DNA of 42,653 bases from Planctomycetota bacterium (lineage in GTDB: Bacteria; Planctomycetota; Planctomycetia; Gemmatales; Gemmataceae): contig JACPZP010000022.1 of NCBI GenBank assembly GCA_016195405.1, positions 1-42,653 of the forward strand, read 5' to 3'. Position numbers and translations under genes: made by a program. Numbering within the stretch: position 1 is the stretch's first letter; each line of letters starts with the position of its first letter. This document shows, piece after piece, positions 1 through 9,064 of this stretch. Under the pieces are notes generated by a model. The model did not search any database and was not told the DNA's origin. It was given only the letters and a program-made list of their open reading frames with translations.

Positions 1-385
1 AAAGCTCACGGTGCCAAAACTAAGGATGAACTCAAAACTCTCACCGCCCGGAAGCTCGCCACAATGTCCCAAAACCCGGAATTGATCCAGGGCCTGTTCT
101 TCCGCTGCTGTGTGGCAGATTTATTCGGATGACCCATATGCTGGGGAGTCCGCAATCGAGGTTGCTGGACGACAGTTGAACGAACTGCGAAACCATCGAA
201 ACAAAGCGGACTATGATGGCACTCAACCCATGAACGAAGCGGACGCCGAAGAAGACGTAAAGATGGCTCACGGGATTGTTGACGCATTCGACCGCGGCTT
301 GGTTGAACCCGTTCGCACGCAAATCACCGAAGCCATGAAGATCTACGAACGCGACATCCTCAAGGAAGAAACCTGGCGGGCTTGA
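1..385 (+). pseudogene. Broken or partial small gene with HEPN-like C-terminal part
   Basis: Two overlapping reading frames cover this edge. Frame 1 is open from the window start to a TGA at 130-132 and ends ...FFRCCVADLFG. A second frame, open from a GTG at 110 to 385, gives 91 residues with the segment LNELRNHRNKADYDG, which resembles the R-x4-6-H region of HEPN-type helical proteins. The GTG at 110 has no clear ribosome binding site, and a HEPN domain would need more residues upstream. I infer one gene broken by a frameshift, cut by the window edge. Alternatives are two overlapping genes or a sequencing error. HEPN proteins are often toxin-type RNases or nucleotidyltransferase partners, but no partner is visible here. 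The family call is weak. Confidence 0.4.
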
Positions 386-594
386 TGAGCCTCGTCCTCC
401 ATCAAAAGGGGATACGATCTACGATGCTGCTAATTCGCTTTCCCTCAAGTCGTTGAGTGCGGTCACTCTGAAGACACGGCGTGCGCGAAACGCGAAGCGG
501 GCGGCTTAGGGTTCTCTGGGACTGCTGCATGGGGCCGGCGACTCCTATCATAATGGAGGTCACGACTATCGCGTCCTTTCGGAACCACAACCTC

Positions 595-2016
595 ATGCAA
601 CGTCCCCGCACTCTCGGCGAACTGCTTGCCAGCGGCTATAAGGTTCAATCGGTCAAGGAGGAAATGCGGCGTAACCTCATCCGCAAGCTAAAGGCGGACG
701 AGCCGATCTTTGACGGCATCATCGGCTATGACGAGACCGTTATTCCGCAAATTCAGAACGCCATCCTCTCCAAGCACGACATGCTCTTCTTGGGCCTGCG
801 CGGCCAGGCCAAGACGCGCATGCTCCGGCAGCTTGTCCATCTGCTCGACGACGCCATTCCCATCATCGCCGGCAGCGAGGTCAACGACAATCCGTTCACG
901 CCCTTGAGCCGGTATGCCCGCGACATCGTCGAGGCAAAAGGAGAGCAGACGCCCATCGCTTGGCTTGGCCGGGATGAGCGCTATCATGAGAAGCTGGCGA
1001 CGCCGGACGTCACCATCGCCGACCTAATCGGCGAGATCGACATGATCAAGCACGCCGAGGGGCGCTACATGTCGAGCGAATTGACGATGCACTTCGGCCT
1101 GATTCCGCGCAGCAACCGCGGCATCTTTTGCATGAACGAGCTGCCCGATTTGTCCGCCAAGATTCAGGTCGGCCTCTTCAATGTGCTGGAAGAGCGCGAC
1201 ATCCAAATTCGCGGCTATCCGGTCCGGCTCGACCTTGACTTGTGCCTGGTATTCAGCGCCAATCCCGAAGATTACACCAACCGCGGCCGGATCGTGACGC
1301 CGCTCAAGGATCGCATCGGCAGCGTCATCCGCACGCATTATCCTCTGACCCGCTCGGCCGGCATCGCCATCACGGACGCCAACTCATGGACCGAGCGCGA
1401 CGCCGTCAGCGTGTTGGTGCCGGCATTCATGAAGGAAATCTTGGAGGAGACCGCGCGGCTGGCCCGCTCCAGCCCGGCCATCAACCAGCAGTCGGGCGTC
1501 AGCGTCCGCATGTCGATCGCCAACAACGAAAACATGATTTCGAATGCCGAGCGCCGCGGCCTCGTCGCCGGCGAAAGCCCGACGGTGCCGCGCATCAGCG
1601 ACTTGGCCTACATGGCGGCGAGCACGCGCGGCAAAATCGAGTTGAACCTGACGGAGGATGAAGGCCAGGAAGACAAGGTGATTGGCAAACTGATCGGCGA
1701 GGCGGTCAAGAATGTCTTCGAAAGCCACTTCGAGCCGAAACATTTCCGGCTATTAATTGAGTGGTTTGAAGCCGGAAAGAGCTTCCTGACTGGCGACAAG
1801 CTGCCATCAAAGGACTACGTCAAGCGGCTCAACGAGGCGCCGGTGCTGAAGAAAGAGGCGACGGCCTATTTGCAGAAGGCGGAAAATCAGGCGATTGCCG
1901 CTGAAGCCCAGGACGGCTTTCTGGCCAGCGTCGTGGAATTCATCCTAGAAGGCCTGCACGTTGAAAACCGCCTGAACAAGAACTTGCGCGGCGGGGAGAT
2001 CGTGTTTAAACGGTAA
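595..2016 (+). CDS. MoxR/magnesium-chelatase-like AAA+ ATPase
   Basis: Predicted cytosolic AAA+ ATPase of 473 residues in the MoxR/ChlI superfamily; such proteins usually remodel or activate partner complexes, often with a VWA-domain partner. Numbered from this start, the P-loop GLRGQAKT is at about 67-74, Walker B GIFCMNE at 176-182 and the sensor-1 region SANPEDY at 221-227. A conserved stretch, SELTMHFGLIPRSNRGIF, precedes Walker B. The P-loop has Ala where most have Gly before Lys. The frame is open from a GTG at 481, with another ATG at 553; I chose 595 because relatives, as I remember them, begin near PRTLGEL. None of the three has a strong ribosome binding site. The end of the protein, after about residue 390, is not recognised. 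No VWA gene lies next to it, so its partner is unknown. Confidence 0.85.
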   Translation: MQRPRTLGELLASGYKVQSVKEEMRRNLIRKLKADEPIFDGIIGYDETVIPQIQNAILSKHDMLFLGLRGQAKTRMLRQLVHLLDDAIPIIAGSEVNDNPFTPLSRYARDIVEAKGEQTPIAWLGRDERYHEKLATPDVTIADLIGEIDMIKHAEGRYMSSELTMHFGLIPRSNRGIFCMNELPDLSAKIQVGLFNVLEERDIQIRGYPVRLDLDLCLVFSANPEDYTNRGRIVTPLKDRIGSVIRTHYPLTRSAGIAITDANSWTERDAVSVLVPAFMKEILEETARLARSSPAINQQSGVSVRMSIANNENMISNAERRGLVAGESPTVPRISDLAYMAASTRGKIELNLTEDEGQEDKVIGKLIGEAVKNVFESHFEPKHFRLLIEWFEAGKSFLTGDKLPSKDYVKRLNEAPVLKKEATAYLQKAENQAIAAEAQDGFLASVVEFILEGLHVENRLNKNLRGGEIVFKR

Positions 2017-2027
2017 CTACGCCCACA

Positions 2028-2185
2028 AGAATTCGTTGCCTCGTCACCCCCCCATACACCCCTGGCGACGCAATCCAATGGATTGCGCCGCTTTACCAAT
2101 GGCAGTGATCGAGAATCGAGTTTTCGTAACTCATTGATGCGAAAGCACTTATTAGATTGCATTGCTTGCCGGCGCGCGCACACCT
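2028..2185. repeat. Dispersed repeat, copy 1 (short form)
   Basis: It starts 11 bases after the MoxR-like stop codon and shares both ends with 34890-35138. The left block runs from AGAATTCGTTGC through a C-rich stretch to CGACGCAA (2028-2073). The right block, 2133-2185, ends GCGCGCGCACACCT and aligns over 52-53 bases with the other copy. Inside are an imperfect stem (2036-2043 with 2066-2073) around the C-rich loop, and a perfect 8-bp hairpin, CGCAATCC with GGATTGCG, at 2069-2087. No coding sequence is visible. It sits between convergent genes. Confidence 0.7.
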
Positions 2186-2251
2186 ACTTCGCTGCGCACA
2201 ACCATGACTGGTTCTCCTCTTGGGTTGAAGCGTCGCTGCCTGACCGCAGGG

Positions 2252-4129
2252 TTAGTTCGTTTTCTTCGCCGCCAGCGCCGCGGCTTCCGCGTGGAGCCGT
2301 CCGAGAGCTTCGGCGACTTGAGTCACGGCCTTAACCTGGCTGCGGTTGTCCTCGCTGTCCCGACGACGCAACAATTCGTCGAGATGTTTCTTCAAATTGG
2401 CTACGTGAGCGACGTTGGCTTGAACCATCTTCTTGGGCGTCATGCCATCGCCTGCTTCCCTGCAAATCTTCAAAGCATTTTGGGCTTTTTCGAGCTTTTC
2501 CTTGAGGTCGCGAACGTCGAGCTTGGGCCAGTCTTGGCATAGAAAGGTTCGAGCTTGCGCGTGGGTTTCACTTTTCGGCGCCCAGGCTTTTCGCAGCTTT
2601 TCCAGTTGCTCCCGGACTTTCGTCTGATCGGGAGCGGCGGCCAGCACCTTCTCGTAAAGTGCGATCGCCCCATCGTAGTCGGCCTCCCCTTCCGATAGCC
2701 GGGCGCGCTCCAGAAGCTTCGCCAGGCCCAGCGTCTTTTCGCTCTTGGATTCCTGAAACGCCTTTTCAAGTCGGGCTGCATATTGTTCCAGCTCCTTGTG
2801 TTTCTCCTTCAAGTCAGCAAGACGCTGGATCCCTTCGCTCAAGTCGAGGCGCTCGTTTGGTATTTTGCGGTCCGCGGCCTGACGCAAGATGTCGTCGCGC
2901 TCGCGCGTTACGTTCTCCAGCTCCGCGGCCATCTTCGTCACGCCATTCTTGGCGGCGCCGAGAGCGTCTTCGAGCGACTTGCCCAAGCGTTGATTGAGGT
3001 CCTTGACTCGCTCGTCGGCGAGGCGCAGATTGTCGTAGATGCGTGTCACCCACTGATCTCGGCGGAAGTCGACGGGCGCCTGAGCGTCCGCCTCTGCTTG
3101 CCTATTGAGCTTGCACACCACCGGCCGATCGTCGACGAGAGGCACCGGAAACTTGGCGCGGACGCTGTCACCCGACAGGATTTTCACATGGACGAAGTTG
3201 TTGAAGGGCTCGCGCGAAACCGCCAGCCCGTCGCGATTGCTGCTCAGTTCGGACGGTTTCTTATCGCCGGGGCGGAAAGCGTGAACCACAACGCCGGCGA
3301 GTGGCTCGAAGGGGGGGCGGTCGTCGAGTAGGCGGAGGCGTAAGCGGGCCGGCTGGGTGGTCAGCTTTAAAGCCCGGTAACCAAGCACGCCCGGCGTGTC
3401 TTTTAAGTCGACTTCCTGGAAGCGATGCCAGAGCCGGCACCGGCAAACGCCATCGGCCGGCGTTTCCAGCACCTCCAAAAGGGCCCATTCAACACGTTGA
3501 GCGCGAACCTTGTTGCCGTCTCCCACAATGCGGCTTATTGCGAAGACTTCACCGGGCTTGATCCAAGCATCCAGCTTTGGCGCCAGCTTGCCGCCGCGCA
3601 GTCCCAAGCGGACCTCGTCCTTGCCGGCCTCGATCACGGTGCCGACCAGGCCGAAATCTTGTTCAACGAGCTGGGCTGCCAGCCGGGCGACGATGGTGCG
3701 GTCGCTGGTCTCGACCTTGCGGACCACCGGGCTAGCGAGGCCGGTGAGGCCGTCGTGCTGGCGGGATTGGAGCGTGTAGACGCCGGCCGCGTAATCGAGG
3801 AGGACGAAATGGGTTTTGACGTCGCCAAGCTTAAACTTGTGCGAGTCATCGAGGGCGCTCTCCAGGCCGGAGGATTCGATGTTGGGCAATTGCGGATGGT
3901 CGCGGACGACCTCGACCGACGCCAAGCGGCCCAGCGACAACTGAAGCTGATCGCGCAACTCGCGCTGCACCTGATCCTGAAAGATTTCCGTCAGGAAGCG
4001 ATTCTGGGCGATGTGCAGGACGACTTGGAGGCGATAGGGCTTGTCCAGCTCGGGATCGAGCGAGGCGAGGACCGGGGACGACAACGCCAGCGCAAGAAGC
4101 AAGCCCGCTGGAAGCAAGCGGCGAATCAT
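2252..4129 (-). CDS. Secreted coiled-coil/TPR-like protein of unknown function
   Basis: A 625-residue protein with an N-terminal signal peptide (MIRRLLPAGLLLALALSSPVLA), so probably exported to the periplasm or the cell surface. The first 350 residues look like beta-rich domains: a first domain on an outer region rich in charged turns, then a stretch (about 260-350) resembling a carboxypeptidase-regulatory or Ig-like fold. From about 370 to 490 the sequence is helical and charged (RVKDLNQRLGKSLEDALG, RLADLKEKHKELEQYAARLE), typical of coiled coil. Around 490-545 there is a TPR-like pair (DYDGAIALYEKVLAAAPDQ). No enzyme motif was found. It is last in a minus-strand run after a TPR protein and yebC. 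The start ATG has no clear ribosome binding site, but the signal peptide supports it. Function unknown. Confidence 0.8.
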   Translation of the reverse strand: MIRRLLPAGLLLALALSSPVLASLDPELDKPYRLQVVLHIAQNRFLTEIFQDQVQRELRDQLQLSLGRLASVEVVRDHPQLPNIESSGLESALDDSHKFKLGDVKTHFVLLDYAAGVYTLQSRQHDGLTGLASPVVRKVETSDRTIVARLAAQLVEQDFGLVGTVIEAGKDEVRLGLRGGKLAPKLDAWIKPGEVFAISRIVGDGNKVRAQRVEWALLEVLETPADGVCRCRLWHRFQEVDLKDTPGVLGYRALKLTTQPARLRLRLLDDRPPFEPLAGVVVHAFRPGDKKPSELSSNRDGLAVSREPFNNFVHVKILSGDSVRAKFPVPLVDDRPVVCKLNRQAEADAQAPVDFRRDQWVTRIYDNLRLADERVKDLNQRLGKSLEDALGAAKNGVTKMAAELENVTRERDDILRQAADRKIPNERLDLSEGIQRLADLKEKHKELEQYAARLEKAFQESKSEKTLGLAKLLERARLSEGEADYDGAIALYEKVLAAAPDQTKVREQLEKLRKAWAPKSETHAQARTFLCQDWPKLDVRDLKEKLEKAQNALKICREAGDGMTPKKMVQANVAHVANLKKHLDELLRRRDSEDNRSQVKAVTQVAEALGRLHAEAAALAAKKTN

Positions 4130-4143
4130 GGTTTGTACGCGCC

Positions 4144-4219
4144 AAGCCCGCGGGCGAGCGCAGCGAGCCTGCGGGTTTGCTGTATACCCCGCGGATTCGC
4201 TGCGCTCATCCGCGGGCTT
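4144..4219. repeat. REP-like double-hairpin element, copy 1
   Basis: A 76-bp palindromic element between yebC and the next gene. Outer arms AAGCCCGCGG (4144-4153) and CCGCGGGCTT (4210-4219) are perfect complements. Inside are two hairpins: CCCGCGGGC...GCCTGCGGG, then CCCCGCGGAT...ATCCGCGGG. The element at 20148-20222 has the same two hairpins in the opposite order. It could act as a transcript end or an RNA stabiliser for the minus-strand run, but there is no T-tract. Confidence 0.75.
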
Positions 4220-4225
4220 GAGGGC

Positions 4226-4978
4226 TTATTCCTTGCTCATTTCCGCGAGCATTTCTTCGGAGATGTTGACGTTGGAGTAGACGTTTTGCGTGTCGTCGTG
4301 GTCGTCGAGCGCTTCCATGAGGCGAATGACCTTCTGCCCGGTTTCGACGTCGACGTCGACGGGCGCCTTGCCGATCTGCTGCACTTCGGAAACCGTGAGC
4401 TTGAGATTCTGCTTTTGCAGAGCTTCCTGCACCTGATTGAAAACCGCGGGGTCGCAGGTGATTTCGAAGTGGGCGCCACTCTGCTTGAGGTCGTCGGCGC
4501 CGGCATCGAGCGCGATGCCCATGAGCGTGTCCTCGTCAAGGCCGGCGCCGTCGAGGCCGAACAGCCCTTTGCGCTCGAAGAGGTAGCTGACGCAGCCGGC
4601 GCTGCCCATTTTGCCGCCGTGGCGCTCGAAAATCTTGCGGATTTCGCCGGCCGTGCGATTGCGGTTGTCGGTGAGGACCTCGACGAGGATGGCGACGCCG
4701 CCGGATCCGTAGCCTTCGTAGGTGATCTCTTCGAAGTGCTGGCCTTCGAGATCGCCGGTGCCGCGCTTGATAGCGCGTTCGATGTTGTCCTTGGGCATGG
4801 AGACGGCGCGGGCTTTGTCGATGGCGTAGCGCAGCTTGAGGTTCATGTTGGGATCGCCGCCGCCGTGTCTTGCGGCGATGATGATGGCCCGGCTCAATTT
4901 GCTCCACAGCTTGCCGCGCTTGGCGTCGACGGCCCCCTTTTTGTGTTTGATCGTGGCCCAGTGTGAGTGACCGGACAT
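4226..4978 (-). CDS. yebC: YebC/PmpR family protein
   Basis: A 250-residue member of the YebC/PmpR family, close to the usual 240-250. The signature start MSGHSHWATIKHKKGAVDAKRGKLWSK is followed by IIIAARHGGGDPNMNLKLR, IERAIKRGTG and YEGYGSGGVAILVE, all typical. Family members are described as DNA-binding regulators, and more recently as translation factors that relieve ribosome stalling on proline-rich runs. Which applies here cannot be told from sequence. The protein should be cytosolic. The start has a GGGAG ribosome binding site 6 bases upstream and lies 22 bases after the stop of the TPR gene, so the two are probably cotranscribed. Confidence 0.97.
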   Translation of the reverse strand: MSGHSHWATIKHKKGAVDAKRGKLWSKLSRAIIIAARHGGGDPNMNLKLRYAIDKARAVSMPKDNIERAIKRGTGDLEGQHFEEITYEGYGSGGVAILVEVLTDNRNRTAGEIRKIFERHGGKMGSAGCVSYLFERKGLFGLDGAGLDEDTLMGIALDAGADDLKQSGAHFEITCDPAVFNQVQEALQKQNLKLTVSEVQQIGKAPVDVDVETGQKVIRLMEALDDHDDTQNVYSNVNISEEMLAEMSKE

Positions 4979-5000
4979 GGTTATCTCCCGGGTGTGACCT

Positions 5001-7250
5001 TCAACTTCGAGTCGCCTTCAACTTCCGTTCAAGCTCGCGTTGTCTGTCGTCCATTTTACGCTGTTTTTCGTGTTGATAAAGGTGCAATGCTTTTTCCCAG
5101 GCGGCGCGAGCCTGGTCGACGCGCTCCATTCGCATGTAGACGTCGCCCAAATGATCGTAGATCACGGGGTCCTGGCCGCCGTCGGCTTTGGCGGCGTGTT
5201 CCAACTCCACCACGGCCTCGCGCACCTGACCGCGGCGGAACAGCACCCAGCCCAGGCTGTCCAAAAACGCGGCGTTGTCTCCGTCGTCCTCCGCGCCGGG
5301 CCGACCGAGTTGGCGTTGCCGCCGATCCAGATCGATGGCCTTGCGGATCATCGCCTCGGCTAGCGGCAAGTTCTTGTTGCGGTCGGCCCACATGTAGCCA
5401 AGGTCGTTGTTGACAGTTGGATTGTCGGGATCGCTTTTCAGGATCATCTCCAGCTGCTGCTCCGCTTTTTCGTGGTCTTGACGCGCGGAGAAGACGTTGG
5501 ATAGAAGGTAGCGCACTTCGAGCGTGTCGCCGGGTTGGCGAAATTCCTTGAACATCTCCTGGCACTCGGCTTCCGCTTGGTCGAGCTTGCCTGCTCCGAC
5601 CAGAATGCGGACTTTCAGGCGGCGGAGAGTCAGACGGTCGGTGTCGGCCGCGAGATCGAGAGCCTGGTCGATGGCCTTGAGCGCCTCGCCGTTCCGACCC
5701 AGTGCGGCGTTCGCCCGGGCCCTTTCGCTGTAGAAGAGGACCTGGTTGGTCGCTTTGGCGGTCAAGAGGCCGTCCTTGCAAAGCTCCAACACTTGCTCGT
5801 ACTTGCGCGCTTTCCACAGGACACGCAAGAGGCCGCTGTAGAGCAGGGCCTCGTTGCCCGGACGCGAAGAGCTGAGGCTGGCGCGGTAGAACGCCTCCGC
5901 GTCGTCGAGCTTGCGCTGGCGGTCGGCCAGCACGCCCAAGAGATGCAGCGTTTCGAAGCTGAGGTCCTTGTTATCGAAGCGAATCTGCTTCATGCCGGCG
6001 TTGACCAGGCTTTTGCTCAAATCGCCGTCGCTCTCCAGGGCAGCGATCACGGCCCGCGCCTGCTGTGCGGCTTGAGCGCCGGCGCCTTTTTCCTTGGCGG
6101 CCTCTAGGGTCTTGTTTACCAGATGCAACGCCTGCTCCATGCCGTCGGTTGAACGGTCAAGGTAGAGGTGGAAAAGGCCCTTGTAGATCTCGGCATCGGG
6201 CGATTCCGCCGCCAGGGACTTGAACAGGTTTTCGGCCTGGGCGCTTTGTCGAGCATGCGCGTATTGTTTGGCGAGCAGCACCTTGAGGGCCTTGTTGTTG
6301 GCATCGGCCCGCGTCGCTTTCTCCAGCCAGGGAAGAACGGCCTCGCTTCGGCCCAGACGGCGCAGCGTGTCGACTTTCAGCTCATAGCCTTCCAGGCCCA
6401 AAGGCTGCAGGCTCAAGTAAGCGTCGAGATACGGAAGCGCCTGCTCAAGCTTGGACTGTTCGAGGCAGAGCTGAGCGAGATTCATGTTAAGCCGGCCGGC
6501 GCGGTCGGGACTTTGCGCTTGGGCTTTTTTGTATTCCGCGAGGGCCTCATCAAACCTTTTCAGCCGGCGCAAGAGATGTCCGAGGCGCTCGTGCGTGTCG
6601 GCGGCACGTGCCAGCACGGCGTCGCGCGGGAATGGTCCATGATCCATGACAAGGTCGGGATGGTCGAGGATTTTGACGGCGGCGCGGAATGCGGCGATCG
6701 CCTGCGGAAGATCTTCCGCGCTCTCGTGAAGCTGTCCGAGTTCAATGTACATCTGCTGGGCAAGCTCGGGCACATCGGCGATTCCCCGCGCTTCCAGACC
6801 GCGTTGCAGGGATTTGCGGGCTTCGGCGTACTCGGCGAGGGTCTTGTGAATTCGAGCCGCCATGAACCATGTTTCGTAATCGGCCGGGTCGAGAGCGAGC
6901 GCTTTGCGGAATACGTTTTGGGCGTCCTTGACGCGGTCGAGGGCGAGTAGGATCGGCGCTTGGGCCTTGAAGACGGCAGGCGTTTCGGGATCGAGGCGCG
7001 CGGCCTCCTCGTATGCTTTGAGCGCCTCGAGCAAGCGGTCCTCGCGCTCGCACAACAGGCCAAGCGCGTATTGGTGGAGCGACGCGCGCTGGTGCACCTC
7101 CTTGCGCGTCATCGGCCGCGTTGACTTGTAGGGAGTGGGCAGGTCGTCCAGGGCGGGGACTTGAGCCGCCGCAGGCGCCGCGAAAAATGCAAGGACGAAA
7201 AGAACAAGTTGCCGCTTGCTGCCAAGCGCGAAATAGGCGCACATCGTCAT
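5001..7250 (-). CDS. Exported tetratricopeptide repeat (TPR) protein
   Basis: A 749-residue protein with a signal peptide ending ...FFAAPAAAQ at about residue 30, followed almost entirely by TPR helices. Repeats are clear at about 60-130 (ALGLLCEREDRLLEALKAYEEAARLDPE), 225-300, 420-540 and 575-735 (DPDNPTVNNDLGYMWADR). A late segment reads NAAFLDSLGWVLFRRGQVREAVVELEHA, resembling the TPR arrays of planctomycete and proteobacterial secretion or cell-envelope scaffolds. TPR domains bind other proteins; the partner here is unknown. The start is supported by a GAGGG site 7 bases upstream. It is first in a run with yebC (22 bases away). No enzyme motif is seen. Confidence 0.88.
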   Translation of the reverse strand: MTMCAYFALGSKRQLVLFVLAFFAAPAAAQVPALDDLPTPYKSTRPMTRKEVHQRASLHQYALGLLCEREDRLLEALKAYEEAARLDPETPAVFKAQAPILLALDRVKDAQNVFRKALALDPADYETWFMAARIHKTLAEYAEARKSLQRGLEARGIADVPELAQQMYIELGQLHESAEDLPQAIAAFRAAVKILDHPDLVMDHGPFPRDAVLARAADTHERLGHLLRRLKRFDEALAEYKKAQAQSPDRAGRLNMNLAQLCLEQSKLEQALPYLDAYLSLQPLGLEGYELKVDTLRRLGRSEAVLPWLEKATRADANNKALKVLLAKQYAHARQSAQAENLFKSLAAESPDAEIYKGLFHLYLDRSTDGMEQALHLVNKTLEAAKEKGAGAQAAQQARAVIAALESDGDLSKSLVNAGMKQIRFDNKDLSFETLHLLGVLADRQRKLDDAEAFYRASLSSSRPGNEALLYSGLLRVLWKARKYEQVLELCKDGLLTAKATNQVLFYSERARANAALGRNGEALKAIDQALDLAADTDRLTLRRLKVRILVGAGKLDQAEAECQEMFKEFRQPGDTLEVRYLLSNVFSARQDHEKAEQQLEMILKSDPDNPTVNNDLGYMWADRNKNLPLAEAMIRKAIDLDRRQRQLGRPGAEDDGDNAAFLDSLGWVLFRRGQVREAVVELEHAAKADGGQDPVIYDHLGDVYMRMERVDQARAAWEKALHLYQHEKQRKMDDRQRELERKLKATRS

Positions 7251-7344
7251 GTCAGTTCCCTCGGAGAAGTCCCTTCGGAGGTCGAGGAATCCATTCCCTG
7301 CGGGCGAATTCTACCGCGAATCCGGCAAGCTTGCCAAGGCGAAT

Positions 7345-7375
7345 GAAAAAACCCCCGGGATCGCCCCGGGGGTCG
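7345..7375 (-). terminator. Rho-independent terminator of the barrel gene
   Basis: Read on the minus strand, CCCCCGGG, a 5-base loop and CCCGGGGG form an 8-bp GC stem followed by six T. It lies 46 bases past the stop of the gene at 7421-8623. Confidence 0.9.
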
Positions 7376-7420
7376 TGGTTACTCTCCGGTCGCTTGCGCT
7401 CCCGGCTCGCCGATCGTTGC

Positions 7421-8623
7421 TTAGAACACAAACGAGACTCCGAAGGTGAAGCCGTGGAAGAGCCGGAAGGTGCCGCTCGAGAATTGCGGATCGATGGTGC
7501 CGAAGTTGAAATCAACCGGATGCGGCGAGGATATCGTGTTGAAGAACATCATGCCGCTGTAGCCGAGTTGGAATTGAACGGCTTCCCAGGGATACCACAG
7601 GAGATTGATGCGGCCTTCAAGCCCGGGGGCGATGGTGGCAAAATTGCGGGCCCTGCTCGCCGCCGTGGAAAGGTCGCCCAGCTCGTATTTGACTCGGCCC
7701 TTCGCGAAGTCTCCATAAAGCGATGCTAAGCCGTCCACGGAGCAGGAGAAGCCCCCAATTCGGGTGTCGCCCAGGAACCATTCACCGCCGCAACCACAGG
7801 CCGCTCCGTAGAGCCGGTTGGAGACCGTGTTGAAGTAAATGGCCACGTCGTTCGCGACGGCATTCCCGTTCACGTCCGGGTCGACCGTGCGCCATTTGAA
7901 CCGTTCCCACATGGTCACCACGCGCGGACCGACGAGCCCATAGGTGCGGAAGTTGTCCGTCTGCCAAATGGGAATGCGGCCCGTGATGTCGAATTGGTCA
8001 AAGCGCTGCAGGAACTCGATGGTCATGTTCGAAGCCGCATTCCAGATGCCGAAAGTTGCGCCCCCATTGCCAACTGCGACATCGAAAGTAGGTCCTGAAT
8101 AATCGATCGGGAAATTGAATACCTTGCCCGTCAGGAACGTGTTTTCCAAGTTGGCGCCGGGTTGGAAAGTGCTGTTCAGCAATCCGGCCGAGACCGCGTA
8201 TTTGGCATCGGTCAAGTGGTACCAGTTGGCTTGGACGACGACGCCGTTTTCAAAGCGCCAGCCAACGCCGATGTTGAAGCCCGGCTGCCACGTGCCGGAG
8301 CCGCGCAGCATGCCGACATTGAGGGCCTCCTCGCCGGATCCGACGAACGTGCCCGGAGGCGAGCCCGTGACGGAGCCGTCGAGGTCGAAGAAACCACGTA
8401 CGGCAATGGTTTGATTTCGCAGCGGTCGAGTCTCGCGCCAGTATAGTCCTTGGAAGAAGCAGAAGAATCCGCCTTCCTCATATCTGGGATGGCTCAAAGG
8501 CCCCGTGATCAGCACGGGGGGCACTTCGCCCCCGAACTGAGGCAGAGGCCCTTGGGCTTGGCTTGCCGAGGGTGCCCCCAGGAGCGCTCCAGCCACGAAT
8601 AACAAGGCAAATCGCATACGCAT
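7421..8623 (-). CDS. Predicted outer-membrane beta-barrel protein
   Basis: A 400-residue protein with a signal peptide (MRMRFALLFVAGALLGAPSASQAQ). The rest alternates hydrophobic and polar residues with many aromatics and glycines (FNIGVGWRFENGVVVQANWY, GRINLLWYPWEAVQFQLGY) and ends in Phe (GFTFGVSFVF). These are marks of outer-membrane barrels, and it resembles planctomycete barrel families such as BBP7 or Legionella OMP-like. That family name is uncertain. A CGCGG stretch near residue 270 could form a disulfide. The frame extends upstream to 8827, but 8623 has a GGAGAAG site 9 bases before it and starts the signal peptide. A strong promoter lies at 8754-8781 and a terminator at 7345-7375, so it is probably a single-gene transcript. 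Confidence 0.8.
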   Translation of the reverse strand: MRMRFALLFVAGALLGAPSASQAQGPLPQFGGEVPPVLITGPLSHPRYEEGGFFCFFQGLYWRETRPLRNQTIAVRGFFDLDGSVTGSPPGTFVGSGEEALNVGMLRGSGTWQPGFNIGVGWRFENGVVVQANWYHLTDAKYAVSAGLLNSTFQPGANLENTFLTGKVFNFPIDYSGPTFDVAVGNGGATFGIWNAASNMTIEFLQRFDQFDITGRIPIWQTDNFRTYGLVGPRVVTMWERFKWRTVDPDVNGNAVANDVAIYFNTVSNRLYGAACGCGGEWFLGDTRIGGFSCSVDGLASLYGDFAKGRVKYELGDLSTAASRARNFATIAPGLEGRINLLWYPWEAVQFQLGYSGMMFFNTISSPHPVDFNFGTIDPQFSSGTFRLFHGFTFGVSFVF

Positions 8624-8753
8624 AAGCCGCTTCTCCTCAGGGACGAAGGCGCTTAAGCCCCCGAAAAATTCCAAGCCCGAGCCGAATGCATCCCCCTGCA
8701 TTGCGGGCGGGCGTCCGCGAAATCGTGACCGACTGTCATGGATTGGGACGGGG

Positions 8754-8781
8754 ACTATAGCGGCACGCGCAATAGTGTCAA
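8754..8781 (-). promoter_or_regulatory. Sigma-70 promoter for the barrel gene
   Basis: On the minus strand TTGACA, a 16-base spacer and TATAGT lie about 130 bases upstream of the start at 8623. The -35 box is a perfect consensus. The predicted leader is about 120 bases. Confidence 0.8.
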
Positions 8782-9064
8782 GAGGTTTTTTTGATTTGCG
8801 GTGCAGGATGTTCGAAAATTCTTCCAATAAAACGAGAAAAAAAACGCAAGTTTTGGCGTTTCAACCGTCTTATTCGTGATACCAGGTTGCCAAGAGCGTT
8901 GATGCGCCCAGATTTTCCAATATTCCCTTGACGGCAAGGGTCGGAAAAATCAACAATAGTATCTAGGAGCCTTCCGGCAAAGGACTTGAAGGATTTTTGC
9001 CTGCATCCTGGAAGATGGGCGCAAGGAGCGGCAGGCCTCACCTCGAACTTGCTGAGGAGTCATC
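8782..9064. other. Divergent intergenic region ahead of the glycine-rich gene
   Basis: About 280 bases, visibly AT-richer than the neighbours, with A/T runs at 8787-8850. A TTGACG at 8931-8936 could be a -35 box, but no good -10 follows at 16-18 bases. GAGGAG precedes the ATG at 9065 by 6 bases. No ORF of its own is convincing. Confidence 0.5.

Noticed and set aside
3425..4966. 513-residue plus-strand ORF
   Set aside because: It is antisense to yebC and the secreted coiled-coil gene, which are clearly real. Its composition (Ala/Val/Asp/Gly-rich, no domain) is that of a GC-rich antisense shadow.
8929..8965. Promoter for the glycine-rich gene based on TTGACG
   Set aside because: No adequate -10 box at 16-18 bases; the only TAGTAT is 23 bases away.
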